Below, piece by piece: positions 59,064 through 64,000 of a DNA stretch of 64,000 nt (its first letter is position 1; every line of letters begins with the position of its first letter). The position numbers and the translations under genes were made by a program. The stretch is taken from the NCBI RefSeq assembly GCF_010723305.1, contig NZ_BLKW01000004.1, forward strand, positions 1,674,001 through 1,738,000, given 5' to 3'. Under the pieces are notes generated by a model. It had not been told where the DNA came from, ran no database searches, and saw only the letters and a list, made by a program, of their open reading frames with translations. Origin of the DNA: Mycobacterium botniense. Lineage in GTDB: Bacteria; Actinomycetota; Actinomycetes; Mycobacteriales; Mycobacteriaceae.

Positions 59064-60563
59064 TCACTTGGCCGCCGGAACCATCGCCGGCGATGACGGC
59101 GTCCCGATGGCGCTACTCGCGGGCTCGCACACCGGCTCGCCGACTGCCCAAATATCCCCGACGAGCGCACCGGGCAGCCCGGCCTCGTCAGCAATAAAGA
59201 CCGGCTTTTTACCGGTTGCGGACTGGCGCTGAAAATCGCGTAAGGCCGCGAATGCCCACGTGCCCAGCAAGCAAATCGCGACCAGGTTGGCGATCGCCAT
59301 CAATGCCATCCCCAGATCGGCGAGCGCCCACACCACCGTCAGCCTGGACATCGCCCCGAATGCGACGGCCACCAGTGTCGAAACTTTGAGCACATTGACC
59401 GCACCCTGTCCGGCGCCCAAAAAGAACAGGTTGGCTTCCGCACACACATAATTGCCCAATACTGCCGATAACGCGAAAACAAAAACCACCATTGTGATCA
59501 ATCCGGTGGTCCAGGAACCCAGACCGGCGGCCACCGCCGACTGCGTCAGCCCCACGCCGGCCACCGCATCGCGGCGAGCGGGGTCGTAGACATCGGGACT
59601 CGACACCAAGACGATGAACGCCGTCGCCGTGCACACCAGAATGGTGTCGACGAAAACGCCGAGCGATTGAATCAGACCCTGTTCGACAGGATGCGACACC
59701 GTCGCCGTGGCCGCGACGTTTGGCGCACTTCCCATTCCGGCCTCGTTCGCAAACAGGCCTCGCTTGACGCCGTTGAGCATCGCGGCGGCGATACCACCGC
59801 CGAAACCGCCTGCCATCTGCCGGATTCCGAACGCACCGCCGACGATCTCCTCGATCACCCTGGGAAGGCTTGTCATATTGGCCGCCACGATCGCAAGTGC
59901 GAGCACCATATACAGTACTGCCACCGGGGGCAGCACGAGTTCGGTCACCCTAGCGACCCGGCGGACTCCGCCGAACAGCACGGGCGCGGCCAGCACGACG
60001 AGACCCACTGTCGTCCAACCGACCCCAACCGAATGCGATGTCTTCAAAGCGTCACTGACCGCGTTTGCCTCCACCATGTTGAACGCGACCCCGAAGGTGA
60101 ACACCAACAGCACAGCTAACGTGGCTCCACCTGCCCGCGAGCCCAGCCCCCGCTGGATGTAAAACGCGGGACCGCCCCGGAAGGCGCCGTCATTGGAGCG
60201 GGCCTTGAACAGCTGCGCGAGTGTGGCCTCGACAAATGCCGTCGCCATACCGACCGCCGCGACCACCCATATCCAGAACACCGCACCGGGACCGCCGACC
60301 GTGAGCGCCACCGCCACTCCGGCAACATTGCCGGCGCCCACCCGCGACGCCAAACCGACGCAAAACGCCTGAAATGACGAGATCCCGCCCCCCGCACTGC
60401 GCGACCGGCTGATCTGGCGCAGCATACGCCCGAAATAGCGGATCTGAATGAATCGGGTCCGGACGGTGAAATAGATACCGGAACCGATTAACAAATAAAT
60501 GAGGACATAGCTGTACAGCAGTTTGTTGACCTGATCGACCACGTGTCCCTGAATGACGTCCAT
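59064..60563 (-). CDS. sodium:alanine symporter (AGCS family)
   Basis: 499 residues from ATG 60563 (MDVIQGHVVDQ); an earlier in-frame start adds an unconserved 13 residues. About ten membrane helices. The family signature region GLASRVGAGNVAGVAVALTVGGPGAVFWIW is present, along with GLFANEAGMGSAPNVAATA. It imports D/L-alanine or glycine with sodium in the plasma membrane. The gene is convergent with the formate dehydrogenase (40-bp gap). Confidence 0.94.
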   Translation of the reverse strand: MDVIQGHVVDQVNKLLYSYVLIYLLIGSGIYFTVRTRFIQIRYFGRMLRQISRSRSAGGGISSFQAFCVGLASRVGAGNVAGVAVALTVGGPGAVFWIWVVAAVGMATAFVEATLAQLFKARSNDGAFRGGPAFYIQRGLGSRAGGATLAVLLVFTFGVAFNMVEANAVSDALKTSHSVGVGWTTVGLVVLAAPVLFGGVRRVARVTELVLPPVAVLYMVLALAIVAANMTSLPRVIEEIVGGAFGIRQMAGGFGGGIAAAMLNGVKRGLFANEAGMGSAPNVAATATVSHPVEQGLIQSLGVFVDTILVCTATAFIVLVSSPDVYDPARRDAVAGVGLTQSAVAAGLGSWTTGLITMVVFVFALSAVLGNYVCAEANLFFLGAGQGAVNVLKVSTLVAVAFGAMSRLTVVWALADLGMALMAIANLVAICLLGTWAFAALRDFQRQSATGKKPVFIADEAGLPGALVGDIWAVGEPVCEPASSAIGTPSSPAMVPAAK

Positions 60564-60694
60564 ATTCGCTTCCCAAAAAAACCGGCAAGGCGTGATGATC
60601 ATATGTGCGGCGTGTTAACCACTCGTCTCGCGACACTCGGTCGTTCAGCCAAAAATGTTAAAACTGCAACGAAACAGTTAACTGGCCATTGGGC

Positions 60695-60711
60695 GTCAAC
60701 ACATCGTTGAC
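60695..60711. promoter_or_regulatory. operator 1 of the clpC2-like gene
   Basis: GTCAAC-ACATC-GTTGAC, perfect 6-5-6 inverted repeat, 33-49 bp upstream of the ATG. Confidence 0.8.
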
Positions 60712-60723
60712 GCCCGCGGAGAC

Positions 60724-60740
60724 GTCAACCTATCGTTGAC
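60724..60740. promoter_or_regulatory. operator 2 of the clpC2-like gene
   Basis: GTCAAC-CTATC-GTTGAC, the same inverted repeat, centred 29 bp from operator 1 and ending 3 bp before ATG 60744, so a bound repressor would block initiation. Confidence 0.82.
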
Positions 60741-60743
60741 GGT

Positions 60744-61478
60744 ATGTCACAGCCCGGGTCCGTCACTTATCCGGTCCGCCTCGACGACCTGATCACCGCT
60801 ATCGCCCAGGCGCATCGTGGTGTGCTGGACCAACTGCGCGATGCGGTCATGCTCGCCGAGCATCTCAGCGAGGTGGCCGATCATGTGGTGGGTCACTTCG
60901 TTGACCAGGCCCGCCGCTCGGGGGCGTCGTGGACCGACATCGGCAAAAGCATGGGTGTCACCAAACAGGCCGCGCAGAAGCGGTTCGTTCCGCGAGCGGA
61001 GGTCACAACGCTCGATTCCGATCACGGTTTCGAGCGCTTCACGCCGCGGGCCCGTAACGCCGTCGCCGCCGCCCACACCATTGCCTCAGAGGCCCGCAAC
61101 ACCCAGATCACGCTCGATCATCTGCTGCTGGGCGTGCTCAGTGACCCCCACGCGCTGGCCACCGCGTTACTGGACGCACAAGGGATTGATGCCGCAGCGG
61201 TCCGGGCCGCGGTGGAGCTGCCGGTGGGTGGCGCGGAACCGCCCGAGCTGATCCCATTCAGTGGGCCCGCCCGCAAGGTCCTGGAATTGACCTTCCGGGA
61301 AGCGCTACGGCTGGGCCATAACTACGTGGGGACCGAACACCTGCTGCTGGCGCTATTCGAACTCGAGGACGACACCGGGCCGCTGCACCAAGCCGGCTTC
61401 GACAAGGGACGGGTGGAGGCCGATCTGATTAACGTGCTGGAATCACTGGTGGCCGGAACCTCCGGGAAAGCCGACTGA
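60744..61478 (+). CDS. clpC2: ClpC2-like: HTH-type N-terminus plus Clp N-terminal repeat domain
   Basis: 244 residues, no AAA+ domain. The N-terminal part (about 10-85) contains SWTDIGKSMGVTKQAAQKRF, a helix-turn-helix. The C-terminal part (about 95-235) holds two Clp-N repeats (NAVAAAHTIASEARNTQI; GHNYVGTEHLLLALFELED), the fold that binds Clp-targeted substrates and antibiotics. It corresponds to Rv2667. Two perfect palindromes just upstream suggest autorepression. As I recall, ClpC2 has been described as a decoy for ClpC1-binding toxins with self-repression; not checked. Confidence 0.88.
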   Translation: MSQPGSVTYPVRLDDLITAIAQAHRGVLDQLRDAVMLAEHLSEVADHVVGHFVDQARRSGASWTDIGKSMGVTKQAAQKRFVPRAEVTTLDSDHGFERFTPRARNAVAAAHTIASEARNTQITLDHLLLGVLSDPHALATALLDAQGIDAAAVRAAVELPVGGAEPPELIPFSGPARKVLELTFREALRLGHNYVGTEHLLLALFELEDDTGPLHQAGFDKGRVEADLINVLESLVAGTSGKAD

Positions 61479-61531
61479 GAACTCGAGTCTCACACCCGGC
61501 GGGTACCTGTCGTCTACCCAGTGTGGGGCCG

Positions 61532-62008
61532 ATGAGACCGTTCGAAGACGTGGTGGCCGAATACGGCCCCACCGTGCTGCGGGTATGCCGGGCCGTGGTC
61601 GGGCGTCAGGACGCCGAAGACGTGTGGTCGGACACCTTCGTCTCGGCTTTGCGCGCCTACCCCGAGCTGCCTCCCGGCAGCAATATCGAGGCGTGGCTGG
61701 TCACCATCGCCCACCGGCGTGCCGTCGACGCCCGCCGGGCCCGGTCCCGGCATCCCATTCCGGCCGCCGACATCGCCGATCGACCTGTGGCGCACAGCGA
61801 TCCCGCCACCCGTGACGATGACCTGTGGACCGCGCTGGCACGCCTGCCCGATAAACAACGTCTGGCGGTGGCCTACCACCATATCGGCGGGCTGCCCTTC
61901 GCCGAGGTGGCCGCACTGCTCGGCAACTCCCCCCAGGCCGCACGCCGCGCCGCGGCCGACGGCATCAAAACTCTTCGCCGGGCCTATTTGGGAGGTGAAA
62001 CCCAGTGA
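61532..62008 (+). CDS. ECF-family RNA polymerase sigma factor
   Basis: 158 residues. Region 2 (FEDVVAEYGPTVLRVCRAVVG; ADEDVWSDTF-like core) and region 4 (LARLPDKQRLAVAYHHIGGL then PFAEVAALLGNSPQAARRAA) are clear. There is no long anti-sigma gene nearby. It overlaps the methyltransferase gene by 4 bp (GTGA). The ATG 61532 is used; a GTG at 61523 is also possible. A link to alkylation damage through the coupled gene is likely but inferred. Confidence 0.92.
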   Translation: MRPFEDVVAEYGPTVLRVCRAVVGRQDAEDVWSDTFVSALRAYPELPPGSNIEAWLVTIAHRRAVDARRARSRHPIPAADIADRPVAHSDPATRDDDLWTALARLPDKQRLAVAYHHIGGLPFAEVAALLGNSPQAARRAAADGIKTLRRAYLGGETQ

Positions 62009-62595
62009 ACACCAACGTCTTTCCAGAGCATGACGAAACCGCCGCTTTGGCGCGGCTGCATGCGGAGCTGGAACGCAGCGCCGACCGGCACGGCCTGCTC
62101 GACGTCGCCTACCGCACCCTGGAGACCCCGGTCGGTGTGCTGCTGCTGGCGGCCACCGATGTCGGGCTGCTCCGGGTTGCCTTCGACGTCGAAAACCACG
62201 CCGCGGTGCTGGCGGCGCTGGCCAGCTCGGTCAGCCCACGTATCCTGCGGGCACCCGCGCGGCTGGACGACGCGGCGCGCCAGCTTGAGGAGTACTTCGC
62301 CCGGCGGCGCACCCACTTCGAGCTCCCGATCGATCTGCGCCTAGTCACGGGCTTCCGTCGCACGGTCATCGAATACCTGCGCAGTATCGGCTATGGGCAG
62401 CGCAAAAGCTATGCCGGCGTGGCTGCCGGCATCGGCAACCCACGAGCGGTGCGCGCGGTCGGCACGGCCTGCGCGCACAACCCGTTGCCGGTGGTCATCG
62501 GCTGCCACCGGGTGGTCCGATCGGACGGCTCGCCTGGTCACTACGCCGGCGGCGCCCGCGCCAAGGCGTTGCTGCTCGACCTGGAAGCGGCCTAG
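62005..62595 (+). CDS. methylated-DNA-protein-cysteine methyltransferase-like (Ogt family)
   Basis: 196 residues. The acceptor Cys lies in VVIGCHRVVRSDG, where the usual Pro before Cys (PCHRV) is Gly. The DNA-binding helix is SYAGVAAGIGNPRAVRAVG. The N-terminal RNase H-like domain (about 35-105) is present (TPVGVLLLAATDVGLLRVAF). It would remove O6-alkyl groups from guanine by a suicide reaction. The GTG start overlaps the sigma-factor stop, giving a sigma-ogt unit. The Pro-to-Gly change may affect activity. Confidence 0.88.
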   Translation: MNTNVFPEHDETAALARLHAELERSADRHGLLDVAYRTLETPVGVLLLAATDVGLLRVAFDVENHAAVLAALASSVSPRILRAPARLDDAARQLEEYFARRRTHFELPIDLRLVTGFRRTVIEYLRSIGYGQRKSYAGVAAGIGNPRAVRAVGTACAHNPLPVVIGCHRVVRSDGSPGHYAGGARAKALLLDLEAA

Positions 62596-62667
62596 CCGCT
62601 CTGGTGCAACTCCCACCGGTGCAGCGTCGCCATATGCGATCATGCGAAGGTCGCGGTAAGCGGCCAA

Positions 62668-62732
62668 GCAGGACGACCAAGCAGGACGGCCAAGCAGGAC
62701 GGCCAAGCAGGACGACCAAGGAGGACGACCAA
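62668..62732. repeat. 13-bp tandem repeats, five copies, before an exported-protein gene
   Basis: Unit GCAGGACGACCAA with G/A variants, five adjacent copies. A related CGAGGAT leads into ATG 62738. Lies within the promoter/leader of the next gene. Confidence 0.88.
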
Positions 62733-62737
62733 CGAGG

Positions 62738-63244
62738 ATGATGTATCGCTGGTTGGCGCTGCTGGTTGCCAGTGTGATCGCGTCAATGGCCACCGTGTCG
62801 CCCGCCTCGGCCGGCGACGCCCCAATCGGCCGGCTCGGTGACACCCTGCGGGTCGACACCGGCAAGATCATCGCCGACGTCACAGTCAGCCGGGTCGAGC
62901 CGGTAGATCCGCCGCCCGGATTCGGCTACCAGCGCGGGGGGACAATCAAGGGCTTTCCGGGTAGCGGGGTCGTGCGTGCTGACGTCACCATCCACGCGAT
63001 CACGGTGCCCTCCCCGTTCCAGATGGCGACCGACTTCACCTTCGACGGAGTCACCCCATTCGCCGATGCCTACACGTCGCGGCCCTCGGATGCCCCCGAC
63101 GCGCTGGACTCGGTGCTCACCAACGCGCCCGCGGGTTCGACGGTCCACGGTGGCGTGTATTGGGACGTCCAGCGTGATCCGGTCTCCTATGTGATGCTGC
63201 TGGACCGCAAGACCGGCGTGCATCTTGCACAGTGGAACCTCTGA
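62738..63244 (+). CDS. secreted MPT63/DUF1942-like protein
   Basis: 168 residues with a signal peptide (LALLVASVIASMATVSPASAG). The mature part (about 26-168) has the immunoglobulin-like DUF1942 layout of MPT63: GRLGDTLRVDTGKIIADVTV near the start and GGVYWDVQRDPVSYVMLLD near the end. It corresponds to Rv2668 by neighbours. The 13-bp tandem repeats end 5 bp before the ATG. The function of the family is unknown; homologues are secreted antigens. Confidence 0.86.
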   Translation: MMYRWLALLVASVIASMATVSPASAGDAPIGRLGDTLRVDTGKIIADVTVSRVEPVDPPPGFGYQRGGTIKGFPGSGVVRADVTIHAITVPSPFQMATDFTFDGVTPFADAYTSRPSDAPDALDSVLTNAPAGSTVHGGVYWDVQRDPVSYVMLLDRKTGVHLAQWNL

Positions 63245-63255
63245 CCCCGCCGAGA

Positions 63256-63837
63256 ATGTGCCCGGCGCAACCGGGCGCGCAGCGACCGGTCGATCAAGGC
63301 GCGCAAACTCTCCCGGCTGTGCGTGCCGCGACAGCCGATTGTGTCGACGAGCTGGCGGCGGTCGCGGCACGCACCTTTCCGCTGGCGTGTCCGCAGTCGG
63401 TGAGTCCGGCGAGCATCGCCTCATTCATCGATGCCAACCTGTCTGCCGCCCGCTTCGCCGAGTATCTGGCCGACCCTCAAAGACTGATCTTCACTGCGCG
63501 AGAAGCCGATCGGATCGTCGGTTATGCCATGCTCGTTCACGGCGTGGGCGCCGATGCCGACGTGATGCGCGCGGTCGACATTCGCCCGGCCGTCGAGCTT
63601 TCGAAAATGTATGTTCTTCCGCAGCGTCACGGGCACGGCGTGTCGGCGGCACTGATGAACACCGCGCTGGCTGCGGCTGCCGACCGCGGCGCGGCCTGTG
63701 TATGGCTGGGAGTGAACCAGAAAAATCAGCGCGCACAACGCTTTTACACTAAGCATGGCTTTATCATCAAGGGCACCAGAACATTTCGCGTGGACGAGTG
63801 TCTTGAAGACGACTACGTCATGGTTCGAGTCATCTGA
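63256..63837 (+). CDS. GNAT-family N-acetyltransferase (Rv2669-like)
   Basis: 193 residues from ATG 63256; GTG 63232 would overlap the previous gene by 13 bp. The acetyl-CoA motif is ELSKMYVLPQRHGHGVSAAL (R/Q-x-x-G-x-G/S) followed by LGVNQKNQRAQRFYTKHGF. The substrate is not evident. Gene order clpC2, sigma/ogt insertion, MPT63-like, GNAT resembles Rv2667-Rv2669 with the sigma-ogt pair added. Confidence 0.9.
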   Translation: MCPAQPGAQRPVDQGAQTLPAVRAATADCVDELAAVAARTFPLACPQSVSPASIASFIDANLSAARFAEYLADPQRLIFTAREADRIVGYAMLVHGVGADADVMRAVDIRPAVELSKMYVLPQRHGHGVSAALMNTALAAAADRGAACVWLGVNQKNQRAQRFYTKHGFIIKGTRTFRVDECLEDDYVMVRVI

Positions 63838-63953
63838 CCGCAGGTATCGGCGGCCGCCGCGCTCAGTCCGCCGGGCGGCTCGGCTGGGCCGCACCAGCTG
63901 TCCGGCGGGGGCGGTGCGTGCCAACCGCAGGGCGGCGTGCTGCAATCATGCTC

Positions 63954-64000
63954 ATGCCCGACCCCCACGCCGGTGAAACCCAGCTGATGATGCTGGGATC
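63954..64000 (+). CDS. possible start of a RibD-like pyrimidine reductase gene (cut by window edge)
   Basis: Sixteen codons, MPDPHAGETQLMMLGS, resemble the beginning of the mycobacterial RibD-type protein that lies near Rv2669. ATG 63948 is an alternative. Too short to be sure. Confidence 0.3.
   Translation, partial: MPDPHAGETQLMMLG

Overview
The window is high-GC actinobacterial DNA from a Mycobacterium, most likely a slow-growing non-tuberculous species. The evidence is mycobacterial gene order, a PGRS-type glycine-rich gene, a complete dosR-dosS pair, Acg-type nitroreductases, GTG starts and a LexA-type SOS box. I cannot name the species. Rv numbers below are from memory of the M. tuberculosis gene order and were not looked up.

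The two flanks look like the chromosomal backbone. On the left are a HIT-family gene and thrS (Rv2613c-Rv2614c), a DUF1990 gene (probably Rv2616), a cupin gene, and a membrane protein with its regulator (Rv2620c-Rv2621c-like). On the right are hemerythrin, DedA and STAS genes (Rv2633c, Rv2637 and Rv2638-like), a tRNA Val/Gly/Cys/Val cluster, clpC2, an MPT63-like gene and a GNAT gene (Rv2667-Rv2669-like).

Between them (about 8.7-46 kb) lies a large accessory block dominated by DosR (dormancy/hypoxia/NO) regulon gene families. They are two 7Fe ferredoxins, a group III truncated haemoglobin, three Acg-type nitroreductases (one shrunken), two universal stress proteins, dosS-dosR, a group 3b NiFe hydrogenase operon (hydBGDA plus protease), an Hsp20/HspX-like chaperone, a thioredoxin with a CstR-like regulator and DUF302, and an OtsB1-like GH65 protein. 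Sites resembling the DosR box (GGGACC-N3/4-GGCCC type) sit upstream of many of them. In M. tuberculosis these genes are scattered, so this is a consolidated dormancy island.

Three patterns stand out. (1) A 9-6-9 inverted repeat (TTTANAYAA-N6-TTGTATAAA) precedes fdxA and the globin gene, and a degenerate copy precedes a Cys-containing ArsR/SufR-like regulator. (2) Three collapsed genes (a ferredoxin, a DosR and a nitroreductase) survive as 38-87-residue reading frames that keep both family termini, or at least the N-terminus, and end exactly at the start of the next gene. (3) The hydrogenase beta-subunit gene has an in-frame amber codon where a Trp is expected.

Mobile DNA includes an ISL3-family element with perfect 8-bp target duplication (3602-5022), an IS1380-type fragment (13.8-14.4 kb), and an IS1634-family element (49980-51960) inserted in a DUF222/HNH gene. 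The transposase, PGRS and histidine-phosphatase frames carry single-base indels, mostly in homopolymers; these may be real decay or unpolished repeats.
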